Assembly (NCBI GenBank): GCA_019686135.1
Contig: JADGHL010000043.1
Span: forward strand, 1-35,810
DNA from: Myxococcaceae bacterium
GTDB taxonomy: Bacteria; Myxococcota; Myxococcia; Myxococcales; Myxococcaceae
Direction of reading: 5' to 3'
DNA: 35,810 bases
A program made the position numbers and the translations under genes. This document shows, piece after piece, positions 18,001 to 25,098 of this stretch (position 1 is its first letter; every line of letters begins with the position of its first letter). Under the pieces are notes generated by a model that worked only from the letters and a program-made list of their open reading frames with translations, did no database searches and was not told the origin of the DNA.

Positions 18001-18548
18001 AGCTGCACGAGCACGCGGCGGAGTGGCTGCGCCTCAAGTACGCCGAGTCACTCCTCCGCCGGGCGATGGAACGCTACCGGGAGGAGCACCAGAACCCGGT
18101 GCTCCGGCGCGCGGGCGAGCTGTTCGCGCGGCTCACCCTGGGGAGGTACCCGGCAATCGGGATCAGCGCCGAGGAGGAGGAGCCCGTCCTTCAGGCGGTG
18201 CGCGTCGTGTACGGGCGCAAGGAGTACGTCGGCACGGACCAGATGAGCGACGGGACGCGGGATCAGCTGTTCCTCGCTCTGCGGATCGCGGTGATCGAAC
18301 AGGAGCTCGCCGCGCGCGAACCGCTGCCACTCATCGTCGACGACATCCTGATCCAGCTCTCCGACGACCGGGCCCGTGCGGCGCTGGAGGTGCTGGCGGA
18401 GCTGGCCGAGAAGACCCAGGTCCTCCTGTTCACCCACCACCGGCGGATCGCCGAGCTGGCGCAGTGGCTGATGGCGCCACAGATCCACGTCCACGAGCTC
18501 ACCGCACCCGCTCCCGGCGGGCTGCGGGTCGCGCAGCTTGCGGGCTGA
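15024..18548 (+). CDS. YhaN-like SMC-type AAA ATPase (SbcC-related)
   Basis: This large (1174-residue) ATPase is built like SbcC/Rad50: split ATPase ends joined by a long coiled coil. Walker A GENEAGKT is at residues 33-40 within the AAA_27/YhaN-style N-terminus. Ala/Glu/Arg-rich coiled coil fills roughly 190-1010. The ABC-type signature MSDGTRDQL starts at 1074, Walker B LIVDDI at 1103-1108, and a histidine switch lies in LLFTHHRR near 1134. There is no CxxC zinc hook in the coiled coil; the few cysteines are isolated. This agrees with YhaN and not with true SbcC/Rad50. It overlaps the nuclease gene by 4 nt and should form a complex with it for DNA end processing or repair. Confidence 0.88.
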   Translation: MRFERIDIIRFGALEGVSLDLSNPSPGLHVIYGENEAGKTTLRRAISALLFGIPERTADDFRFERRELRLGATLRLSDGSVVSFLRKKARKGDLLDLEERPVRIAWLEAFARDVGPQRFLSEWSLDHEQLGEGGRELAEGRGRVGETLLSAGLGGRPVSRLLEALGQEAGELFRPNAQSPKVNALLRRIAELRAELHARCLSPREVEEKNRRLGELERQREEIRSKRDEAQRTLQRLDRIERARPSLGRRARLREQLAELALVPRLGADFGVRRIDAQKAADSAAAALEKATRELAELDERLRSIHVDAQVLAAAAELEALAARIEVFTSNQTELKKLAQAISDAERSVAEEARALGMEEPALVALTRGPWQRHDANVRDLADRFAGALPECAQLEQEVRDAERQLAVLEQRAADLPAPHDVSALEHAYAALVADGPPDRRWAKLRSAAEEAELAARRAFEGLGRWVQSRADLERAVLPSLEELEAHAEALAVVPDEAAVRTAQAELDRRRAELRRLQAGGAIPTEAALDEARRRRDQGWKLVRDRLEGKSSLPEEEQRFAGSAPLADAYEAAVVEADRIADGLRENARRVEKYAQLCERIEEAEQALQAAQQALERDRQRLSRAEAAWRASWAPFGMEPASPKVMRAWLGRAEEVRRLLHQAAASRRELVQTEADLRTLAAPVAAALGWPEPALEDLAKLVLEAETRLQSARAMAAERKHVEAALAEARHTLATKTSLLERAWTRRTELERSREALAVALGLPGDATVEELRRVIARVGEVAGRLRQLDRDRMRRAELLARSDDFAAAVRRAAARLGLAEADRAGVEVLAHTLRDRLKAARAAEQERRQMEALRAQAQRARDEAAASGATAHKALARLCAEAGTDDPSVLAGLQEQNDRRRELEQLLRECEDALIAQAPDGDIEALAAEVASLPAEGASALRSKTEETLRACNDRYTELTREVALLEAALGAIHGSDDAAEKNAELQSALAQLHEHAAEWLRLKYAESLLRRAMERYREEHQNPVLRRAGELFARLTLGRYPAIGISAEEEEPVLQAVRVVYGRKEYVGTDQMSDGTRDQLFLALRIAVIEQELAAREPLPLIVDDILIQLSDDRARAALEVLAELAEKTQVLLFTHHRRIAELAQWLMAPQIHVHELTAPAPGGLRVAQLAG

Positions 18549-18585
18549 AGCGCCAAACGGTGTCGCCTCTGCCCGGACGCGCTGC

Positions 18586-18591
18586 TAATCA
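18586..18591 (+). promoter_or_regulatory. Possible -10 element of nhaA
   Basis: TAATCA ends 10 nt before the nhaA ATG in the 53-nt gap after the YhaN-like gene, within the string TGCTAATC. A TGCTAC string occurs in a similar place before the YhaO-like gene (13748-13753). No convincing -35 box is visible. Confidence 0.25.
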
Positions 18592-18601
18592 CCCCGCCGC
18601 G

Positions 18602-19945
18602 ATGGCGGAGAGGATCCAGACCACGGGACCGGCCGGGCCGCTCTTCCGGGCGGTGATCGCCCCGCTGCAGGCGTTCTTCCGGTTCGAGGCCGCCGGCGGC
18701 GTGCTGCTGTTGGTGACCACGCTGGTGGCGCTGGCGTGGGCGAACTCGCCGTGGAAGGACGCGTACCACCACCTGTTCTCCCTTCCGTTCGAGGTGACCG
18801 TCGGGGGCGTGGCGGTGCATTTCTCCTTCGAGGCGCTGATCAACGACGGCCTGATGACGATCTTCTTTTTCGTCGTCGGGATGGAGATCAAGCGCGAGCT
18901 TTTGATCGGCGAGCTGCGCTCGTACCAGCGCGCGCTGTTGCCGGCGGTGGCAGCGCTGGGCGGGATGATCGCGCCGGCGGTGATTTACGCGGCCATCAAC
19001 TGGGGCACACCCGAGCTGCGGGGCTGGGCGATCCCCATGGCCACGGACATTGCGTTCTCGCTGGGAGTGTTGACCGTCCTCAAGAAGCACGTGCCTTGGT
19101 CGCTGATCGTCTTTCTGACCGCGCTGGCGATCTTCGACGACATGGGCGGGATCGCGGTGATCGCCCTCTTCTATGGAACGGGGATCCACTGGCCGTGGCT
19201 GGCGGTGGCCGCGCTGTTCACCCTGACGGTGGCGGCGGTCGGCCGCGGCCTCATCGTGCGCAACGGTCTGGCATGGGGCGTGGTAGGGGTCGCGCTCTGG
19301 TACACGGTGCACCGGGCGGGGATCCACCCCACCATCGCGGGCGTGCTGCTCGGCCTGTTGATCCCCGCGCGCTCGGCGCCCTCCGGCCGGGAGATCCTCG
19401 CCAGCCTCTCCGACTACCTCCAGCAGCTTCTGGCGCGGCCCACCGAGGAGGAGATCAGCCAGGCCGAGGTGCTCGAGATCGAAGAACGGCTGGAGGACCT
19501 CGAGCCGCCGCTGAACCGGTTCGTCCACCTGCTCCACCCGTACGTCGCCTTCGGGATCGTCCCGCTGTTCGCGCTGACGAATGCCGGCGTCGATCTCTCC
19601 GGGGTGAGCCTCCACGCGCTGGCGCGGCCGGTCCCGCTGGGGATCGCGCTCGGGCTGTTCCTCGGCAAGCAGCTCGGGATCTTCGGCTTCACCGTGCTGG
19701 CGCTGCGCACGCGCCTGTCGCCGATGCCCACCGGCGGGCGCGCGTACGAGGTGTGGGGCGTGTCGGCGGTGGGAGGGATCGGCTTCACCGTCGCCCTGTT
19801 CGTCGCCACCCTCGCCTTCCGGGATGCGCCCCAGACACTCGCCGAGGCGAAGCTGGGGATCCTCGTCGGGTCCGCCGCGTCGGCGCTGTTCGGGTTCTTG
19901 TTGCTGTGGCGGGGCGGAAAGGCGCTCGCGACGGCCCGCAACTGA
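18602..19945 (+). CDS. nhaA: Na+/H+ antiporter NhaA
   Basis: NhaA expels Na+ (or Li+) in exchange for protons across the inner membrane and serves pH and salt homeostasis. The order of hydrophobic helices and signature blocks is typical: GMEIKRELLIGELRS, ATDIAFSLGVL with the helix IV Asp, FDDMGGI with the paired Asp residues that bind the ion, and ALTNAGV and GKQLGI later on. At 447 residues it is longer than the E. coli protein (388). The extra length is a charged cytoplasmic loop of about 45 residues (EEEISQAEVLEIEERLEDLE), seen in many longer NhaA proteins. The ATG at 18602 begins just before the conserved FRFEAAGGVLLL. It converges with the lipoprotein gene at 20253. Confidence 0.96.
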   Translation: MAERIQTTGPAGPLFRAVIAPLQAFFRFEAAGGVLLLVTTLVALAWANSPWKDAYHHLFSLPFEVTVGGVAVHFSFEALINDGLMTIFFFVVGMEIKRELLIGELRSYQRALLPAVAALGGMIAPAVIYAAINWGTPELRGWAIPMATDIAFSLGVLTVLKKHVPWSLIVFLTALAIFDDMGGIAVIALFYGTGIHWPWLAVAALFTLTVAAVGRGLIVRNGLAWGVVGVALWYTVHRAGIHPTIAGVLLGLLIPARSAPSGREILASLSDYLQQLLARPTEEEISQAEVLEIEERLEDLEPPLNRFVHLLHPYVAFGIVPLFALTNAGVDLSGVSLHALARPVPLGIALGLFLGKQLGIFGFTVLALRTRLSPMPTGGRAYEVWGVSAVGGIGFTVALFVATLAFRDAPQTLAEAKLGILVGSAASALFGFLLLWRGGKALATARN

Positions 19946-19985
19946 CCGCTGCCGCTTCGTCGTCGATCGAGCGCCCGTGTGCTCC

Positions 19986-20002
19986 GCGCCGCTGCACGGC
20001 GC
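19986..20002 (+). terminator. GC hairpin after nhaA, possible terminator
   Basis: A 6-bp perfect stem with loop CTGCA starts about 40 nt after the nhaA stop. It lacks a T-run, so Rho-independent action is uncertain. Confidence 0.3.
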
Positions 20003-20022
20003 ACGCACCGCCGCACGGCGCG

Positions 20023-20049
20023 CACCAGGCGCGCCAGGCGCGCCAGGCC
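20023..20049 (+). repeat. Three tandem copies of a 9-nt unit
   Basis: Units of the form CGCCAGGCG follow one another three times, with single changes in the first (A for G) and last (C for G) copies. Function is unknown; it may be simple slippage expansion. Confidence 0.7.
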
Positions 20050-20252
20050 GCGGCCTCCGGAGTCGGCGCCCCATCCCGCACTCAGCTCGCCGCCCTTACG
20101 CCACGCCGCACTCGCGCACCAGGCACGACACGGCGTGCAAGGACCGCATCCCGCACTCAACGCTGTATCCGGCCTCTTACACGCCGCCCGCATTCACCCC
20201 CGTGCTCCGCACGGACCCTGTGCCAGATTCCGCGCAGAACGCGCCGCTCGCC

Positions 20253-23219
20253 TCAGATGCAGCTCTTGCCCGCGATGCCGCCCTGGCAGATCAGCCCGGG
20301 GCTGCAGCCGTTCGGCGTGGCGCAGCTGCAGTTGGCGTCGCACGGCTGGCGCTGGGCGCACGCGTTGCTGGGGTTGCAGTACCAGTCGAGGGGACAATCC
20401 TGCACGTCCGTGCACGTGCAGACGTTCGGCGGCGTGCAGGCGGCGGGATCGACCTGGCACGAGCAGGGGCCGAACGTGCAGTCGCAGGTCAGCCCCGCTC
20501 CGCAGATCGGATCACCCGGCATCTGGCAGGCGCAGTCCTTTCCGCCGGGGTTCGCCACGCACGGGTCTTCAACGGCGCACGCGCACGTGCCGCCGGTGTC
20601 GCACGAGCAGATCAGCCCGCTGTCGCAGTCCGGATCGGCCTTGCACGTGCAGCCTTCGCCGGTGCACGGGGGCGGCAGCGGCCACAGCTCGCGGTCGGGG
20701 TAGGACGCCGGGCCGATCGCCTCGGGGAGCTTCGCGTCGTCCAGGGCCACCCGCACCAGGCCCTGGTCGGTGCCGGCGTAGATCACCCCGTCGTCGGCAA
20801 ACGTCACCCGCCACACGTAGCCGTAGAGCTGATCGCCGAAGGCCCGGGTCATACCGCCGTCGGCGCCGAAGACGTAGAGCCCATGCGTCGTGCCCACCGC
20901 GAGGTGTCCCACGGCGTCTTCGGCAAGAGAGAGCGGACGCTCGGGCGCGGTCCACGGCGCGTGAGCGAACACGCTCGTGGTCTTCCCGTCGAGGTCGAGG
21001 CGCAGAACACCCAGCCCGTCATCCACCGCGAACGCGCCGGCTTTGCCGACCGCGAGCCCCATCACATCCCCGAATGTCCCGCCCTCGGGCGGAGCGAACA
21101 CGCTCACCGTTTCGTCATCGACCAGGGCGATCCCACCGCGGGCGTTGCTGGGGGCGGGGTCTCCGAGCACGTGCTCGTAGGTGTACGAGAAGCGCTCCAC
21201 GCCGAGCGCTATCAGCGCCCGCCGGGAGGCCTCGTCTTCGCCGGGCAGCGGGACGACGTCCCACACCGCGTTGGACGGCAGGCCCTCGATCTCCGCGATC
21301 CCGAGGTCCGACTTCTCCCGCACGTACCTCCGGGAGAAGACGGGCGTGGCCGTCCCATCCAATTCCAACAGCCCGAGCCCATGCGGGCTGCGCCGGTTGA
21401 TCGCCACCTCGTCCATCATGGGGTACGACGACCACTCCGCCTTCGACCCCAGCCACAGCGTTTTCTTCACGCCGAACACCGCGCGCGTCATCCGAAGCGA
21501 CACCTTCGGGTCAATCTGGGTCATGATCTGCCGGGCGCTGTCGTTGGCGCGGGCGTACGTGGCGTCGCTCACCGTGGCCGCCGCCATCTGCTTCTGGGCC
21601 ACATCCCCGAAGGTCACGTCGACCGCGCTGGGCGAGGCGGCCAGCGTCCCGTCCCCGTCGTTCACGCTCAGCGGGACCACCTCGCACGCGCCGTCCGCGC
21701 GAAGCCGGCACACCGAGCTGCCCACGGGGATCCCATCGCACGCCATGCCGCCCTGGGCATCGTGCAGCGCCAGCCAGGTGTCGCCGTGGACGGGATCGAA
21801 CTCCACGTCGCGGACGCCGGAGATCCACGGGCGCACCAGCCGGGGCTCGTCCAGCGCGGTCCGCTCGACGCGGTAGACGGGCAGCTGCCGCATCTTTACC
21901 TCGCTGCACAGCTGGCGGCCGGCCACGTACAGGCGCCCCTCATCGTCGAAGGTGAGCACGTCGACGTTCCACGGCATCGCCCCCGCGTACGGATCCTTCG
22001 CGGAGATGAAGGGCTCGGCCGGCCCGAAGAACATGCCGTCGGGCGAACCCGCCAGCTCCACCATGCCGCCGCCCTCGAGGGTGTTGAGCAGCCGCCCGCC
22101 CACGACCAGCCGCTGGCGGTGGTCGTCCCAGGCCATCTTGCCGGGGACCACCGCGCCCACGCTGGAGGCGCTCAGCGTGTCGCTGTCCACCCGCACGTCC
22201 AGAAGAAGATTGCCCGGGTTCGAACCGTCTGGGGCGATGCCGTAGATGACGCCCCGCCCGTCGGACCCGAGCGCGCCCACCAGCATCACGCCCTGCATCC
22301 CGTAGACGGTGAGCGGGAACGACCCGTCGGTGAACGCCAGCGGCGTGGCGGCCGGCTCCCCGGCGAAAGCGACGGCGACGTGGGTCGCGGGCTGGCCGCT
22401 GGGGCCGAAGACGATCCCCACCGCCTCGCGTCCATCCACCACGCCCGAGCTCAGGTCCGACACCTCGGGGCCGGAGAGCGACACACCCAGATCCAGCCAG
22501 CGCTTCACCGCGAGATTCGTCGGATTGAGCACCGCCACGCCCTGGTTGGTGCCGACGAACAATTCGCCCCCGGCGACCGCCACGTGCTCGACGAGCGCCG
22601 GCGCGCTCTGGCCGGGCGCCTTCACCTTGACCGAGGAGAACGTCCACCCGCCGCTCTCGTTCTTCGCGCCGCGGACGACGAACTCGAAGCCCGCCGCGGC
22701 GAACGACGTGTCCTTTTCGATCCACGCGAGGTCAAACAACGAGACGGTGTTGAACCCGTAGTCCTCGAACTCGTTCTGGTAGCGCATCACCGGCAGCCCG
22801 TCGGAGGCGGTGTAGACGCGGACCTTGCCGGTCTTCGTGTCCAGAGCGATCAGCCCCGGGTGCAGCCAGTCGGCGGGCCCGGTGCTCTCCCGCCCGAAGT
22901 GGGCAGGGTCCTGCAGCATCGCGAGCGTGGCGAAGAAGGCGGTGTCGGTCCCGGCGATCACCGCGCGGGTGGGCGACGGCAGAAAGTTCCCGCGCGCGTC
23001 GGTGTCGGTGACCGTGGGGCCGGACGGATCCTCGCCGCCGTCCGGCAGGCCGCCATCCGGCAGCTCGCCCGCGTCGGTGTCCCCGCCCGCGTCCACGCCC
23101 GCGTCGCCGGGGGGATTCTCCTCCCCCGCGTCCGGTGTCCCGGTCGACGCTTTCCCACACCCGGCCGCCCACAAAGCACCCGCACAGATCACAACGGCCC
23201 AGCGCCAGCTCGTTCCCAC
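20253..23219 (-). CDS. Beta-propeller lipoprotein with cysteine-rich C-terminus
   Basis: The product (988 residues) is probably anchored in the outer or inner membrane. From the GTG at 23219 it has a short basic start, a hydrophobic stretch and the lipobox LWAAGC with Cys21. A 45-residue Asp/Gly/Pro linker (DAG, DGG repeats), common in myxobacterial lipoproteins, follows. The body (~100-850) has repeated blade-like segments of the ligand-binding sensor or propeller type (for example [20 protein letters not shown] and [17 protein letters not shown]). The last 137 residues contain 28 cysteines, many as CxC. The alternative ATG at 23258 adds 13 residues before the signal and has no ribosome-binding site. 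Function unknown; ligand binding or surface display is likely. No kinase domain follows the propeller. Confidence 0.8.
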   Translation of the reverse strand: MGTSWRWAVVICAGALWAAGCGKASTGTPDAGEENPPGDAGVDAGGDTDAGELPDGGLPDGGEDPSGPTVTDTDARGNFLPSPTRAVIAGTDTAFFATLAMLQDPAHFGRESTGPADWLHPGLIALDTKTGKVRVYTASDGLPVMRYQNEFEDYGFNTVSLFDLAWIEKDTSFAAAGFEFVVRGAKNESGGWTFSSVKVKAPGQSAPALVEHVAVAGGELFVGTNQGVAVLNPTNLAVKRWLDLGVSLSGPEVSDLSSGVVDGREAVGIVFGPSGQPATHVAVAFAGEPAATPLAFTDGSFPLTVYGMQGVMLVGALGSDGRGVIYGIAPDGSNPGNLLLDVRVDSDTLSASSVGAVVPGKMAWDDHRQRLVVGGRLLNTLEGGGMVELAGSPDGMFFGPAEPFISAKDPYAGAMPWNVDVLTFDDEGRLYVAGRQLCSEVKMRQLPVYRVERTALDEPRLVRPWISGVRDVEFDPVHGDTWLALHDAQGGMACDGIPVGSSVCRLRADGACEVVPLSVNDGDGTLAASPSAVDVTFGDVAQKQMAAATVSDATYARANDSARQIMTQIDPKVSLRMTRAVFGVKKTLWLGSKAEWSSYPMMDEVAINRRSPHGLGLLELDGTATPVFSRRYVREKSDLGIAEIEGLPSNAVWDVVPLPGEDEASRRALIALGVERFSYTYEHVLGDPAPSNARGGIALVDDETVSVFAPPEGGTFGDVMGLAVGKAGAFAVDDGLGVLRLDLDGKTTSVFAHAPWTAPERPLSLAEDAVGHLAVGTTHGLYVFGADGGMTRAFGDQLYGYVWRVTFADDGVIYAGTDQGLVRVALDDAKLPEAIGPASYPDRELWPLPPPCTGEGCTCKADPDCDSGLICSCDTGGTCACAVEDPCVANPGGKDCACQMPGDPICGAGLTCDCTFGPCSCQVDPAACTPPNVCTCTDVQDCPLDWYCNPSNACAQRQPCDANCSCATPNGCSPGLICQGGIAGKSCI
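20256..20666 (-). other. Cysteine-rich C-terminal domain of the lipoprotein
   Basis: These 137 codons encode 28 Cys in an irregular repeat of the kind C-x-C-x(5-9)-C-x(5)-C-x-C, with Asp and Gly between. The pattern resembles disulfide-rich or EGF-like modules of secreted proteins. It may instead bind metal, which would fit the MopE-repeat lipoprotein encoded nearby. Confidence 0.7.
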
Positions 23220-23224
23220 GACTG

Positions 23225-23230
23225 CACCTC
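23225..23230 (-). promoter_or_regulatory. Ribosome-binding site deciding the lipoprotein start
   Basis: Minus-strand GAGGTG is followed by 5 nt and then the GTG at 23219. With this start the signal peptide has the usual length and charge, so I prefer it to the ATG at 23258. Confidence 0.65.
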
Positions 23231-23340
23231 GAAGCAAGAGGTCCGCTCCGGGATGCACCTGTCGGTGGCGCGGGAAAGCTTCAAAGTTTCGTCAGGCCGC
23301 ACCGGCCGGGCGCAGCCGAACTGGCGGCATGCCGGACCAC

Positions 23341-23357
23341 GTGCGACTGTTACGCAC
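23341..23357. repeat. Inverted repeat just before the ubiB-like start
   Basis: GTGCG and CGCAC flank 7 nt, ending 3 nt before the GTG at 23361. A perfect 10-bp palindrome (CGGCATGCCG, 23325-23334) lies close by. Both are in the 141-nt divergent gap between the lipoprotein and the UbiB-like gene, so they could be regulator sites, but short palindromes are frequent in GC-rich DNA. Confidence 0.3.
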
Positions 23358-23360
23358 AGC

Positions 23361-25052
23361 GTGCTGAAGGAAGCGTTCCAGGATCTCAACCGGGTGCGGC
23401 AGATCGCCGTCATCGCCGCCCGCCACGGGTTCGCCGACACGATCGAACGCTCGGGAGCCTGGCGGATCCTCGGCCGGAAGGAGAAGGTGGAGGTCACTCC
23501 CGAAGCGCAGCGCGCCTCCACCGCGCGGCGCTTCCGGATGTTCCTCAACGACCTGGGGCCGACTTTCATCAAGCTCGGCCAGATCCTCTCGACCCGGCAG
23601 GACCTCTTGCCGCGCGAGTACATCGACGAGCTCGCCCAGCTGCAGGACCACGTCCCGCCGATGTCCCACGAGGAGATGGAGCGGCAGCTGCGAACGGCGC
23701 TGGGGCGCGACCCGGCGGATCTGTTCCGCACCATCGACCCCGAGCCCCTGGCGGCCGCGTCGATCGCCCAGGTCCACCGCGCGGTGACGCTGGCCGGCGA
23801 CGAGGTCGTCATCAAGGTCCAGCGCTCGGGCATCACCGAACGGATCCGTTCGGACCTCTCCGTCCTCCACTACGTGGCGCGGCTTCTGGAGGCGGTGGTG
23901 GAGGAGACGGGCCTGTTGACGCCCACCGGGATCGTCGAGGAGTTCGACAAGGCCATCCACGAGGAGCTCGACTTCCTCCACGAGGCGCAGAACATCCGCG
24001 AGTTCTACGCCAACCACCTCGACCGGCCGTACCTCAAGGTCCCGCGCGTCTTCGACGAGCTGTGCACGCGCACGGTGCTGACCCTCGAGTTCATCCGCGG
24101 GACGAAGATCAGCCAGATCGACCTCCAGCACCGCGACCGCCACGCGATCGCCCGCCACCTGATCGAAGCGTCCTTCCGGCAGCTCTTCGAGGACGGGGTG
24201 TTCCACGGCGACCCGCACCCCGGGAACATCTTCGTCCTCGACGACGACACGGTGGCGCTGATCGACTACGGGATCGTCGGGCGGCTCACCCGCCCGATGC
24301 AGCAGACGCTGATCCAGCTCATCCTGGCGATCGCCCTCAAGGATCCGGACTCGGTGGCGCGGATCCTCTACCGGATCGGCACCCCGGACGCGCGGGCCAA
24401 CCTGATCGGCTTCCGCAACGACATCGACGCGATCCTCAACCAGTACCTGCCCTCCAGCATCGGGCAGATCAACGCCACGCGGCTGCTCAGCGAGCTGTTC
24501 GATCTCGCGGTGAAGTACCGCATCCGGATGCCGCGCGAGTACGCGCTGCTCTCCCGCGCGTCGATCAGCATGGAGGGGATCCTCCGCTGGCTGGCGCCCG
24601 ACCTGAAGATCAGCGAGGTCGCCCTCCCCTACGCGAAGCAGCTGTTCGCCGGGCAGTACGATCCCTCGAACCTGCAGGGCGGGCTGCTCCGGACGGTGAT
24701 GCGGCTGCAGTCGTTCGCCAACGACCTGCCGGTGCAGGTCTCGCAGATCCTCATGGATCTGGAGTCCGGCCGGTCCGTCGTGAACGTGCGCAGCGATCAG
24801 ATGGACCGCCTCAACGCCAACCTGCGCGCGTTCGCGGTGGTGGCCTTCATGGGGCTGGTGGCGTGCGGCCTCATCATCGGCGCGTTCATCTCCTTCGCGA
24901 GCCACCCCTGGGAGGTGAAGGGAGTTCCGGTGATGGGCGCGCTGGCGATCGCCCTCACCGGCGCACTCGTCGGCGCGGTCACCACCTGGATGCTGTTCGG
25001 CGGACGCCTCAGGAAAATTCGGCTCGCGCGGTTCCTCAACCGCAGCCGATGA
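23361..25052 (+). CDS. UbiB/AarF (ABC1/ADCK) family protein kinase-like ATPase
   Basis: UbiB-family proteins are atypical kinase-fold ATPases needed for ubiquinone synthesis in bacteria, and some members have other lipid-related roles. The family-specific KLGQ motif is at residues 71-74. The Ala-rich loop [11 protein letters not shown] is followed by VIKVQR with the ATP-site Lys, [11 protein letters not shown], the catalytic loop [10 protein letters not shown] and the metal-binding LIDYG, which has Tyr where Phe is usual. Two C-terminal transmembrane helices (about 485-510 and 520-545) anchor it in the membrane. I chose the GTG at 23361 since the product then starts as family members do ([17 protein letters not shown]). 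The ATG at 23253 would add 36 residues and overlap the promoter of the divergent gene. Length is 563 residues. Confidence 0.88.
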   Translation: MLKEAFQDLNRVRQIAVIAARHGFADTIERSGAWRILGRKEKVEVTPEAQRASTARRFRMFLNDLGPTFIKLGQILSTRQDLLPREYIDELAQLQDHVPPMSHEEMERQLRTALGRDPADLFRTIDPEPLAAASIAQVHRAVTLAGDEVVIKVQRSGITERIRSDLSVLHYVARLLEAVVEETGLLTPTGIVEEFDKAIHEELDFLHEAQNIREFYANHLDRPYLKVPRVFDELCTRTVLTLEFIRGTKISQIDLQHRDRHAIARHLIEASFRQLFEDGVFHGDPHPGNIFVLDDDTVALIDYGIVGRLTRPMQQTLIQLILAIALKDPDSVARILYRIGTPDARANLIGFRNDIDAILNQYLPSSIGQINATRLLSELFDLAVKYRIRMPREYALLSRASISMEGILRWLAPDLKISEVALPYAKQLFAGQYDPSNLQGGLLRTVMRLQSFANDLPVQVSQILMDLESGRSVVNVRSDQMDRLNANLRAFAVVAFMGLVACGLIIGAFISFASHPWEVKGVPVMGALAIALTGALVGAVTTWMLFGGRLRKIRLARFLNRSR

Positions 25053-25098
25053 CGGCCCGGCTTTGGCCCGCGGCGAAGGCGTGGAAAACTCGCCCCCC

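Larger units (their letters stand above)
19946..20252. other. Convergent intergenic region with hairpin and tandem repeats
   Basis: This 307-nt gap separates two genes that point at each other. It contains a hairpin (GCGCCG at 19986-19991, CGGCGC at 19997-20002, 5-nt loop) and three tandem 9-nt units. The rest has many GCGC/CGCACC stretches. I see no supportable gene. It is the expected place for transcription termination from both sides. Confidence 0.6.

Noticed and set aside
20023-20049. Tandem 9-nt units considered as a CRISPR-like or origin array
   Set aside because: There are only three units with no spacers, no cas genes, no DnaA-type boxes and no AT-rich stretch.
19824-25052. Open frame of 1742 codons on the plus strand
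   Set aside because: Its first ~1180 codons run antisense to the lipoprotein gene or through intergenic DNA, with Arg/Pro/Ala/His-rich text. Only the part from 23361 is the UbiB-like gene. GC-rich DNA without stops explains the length.
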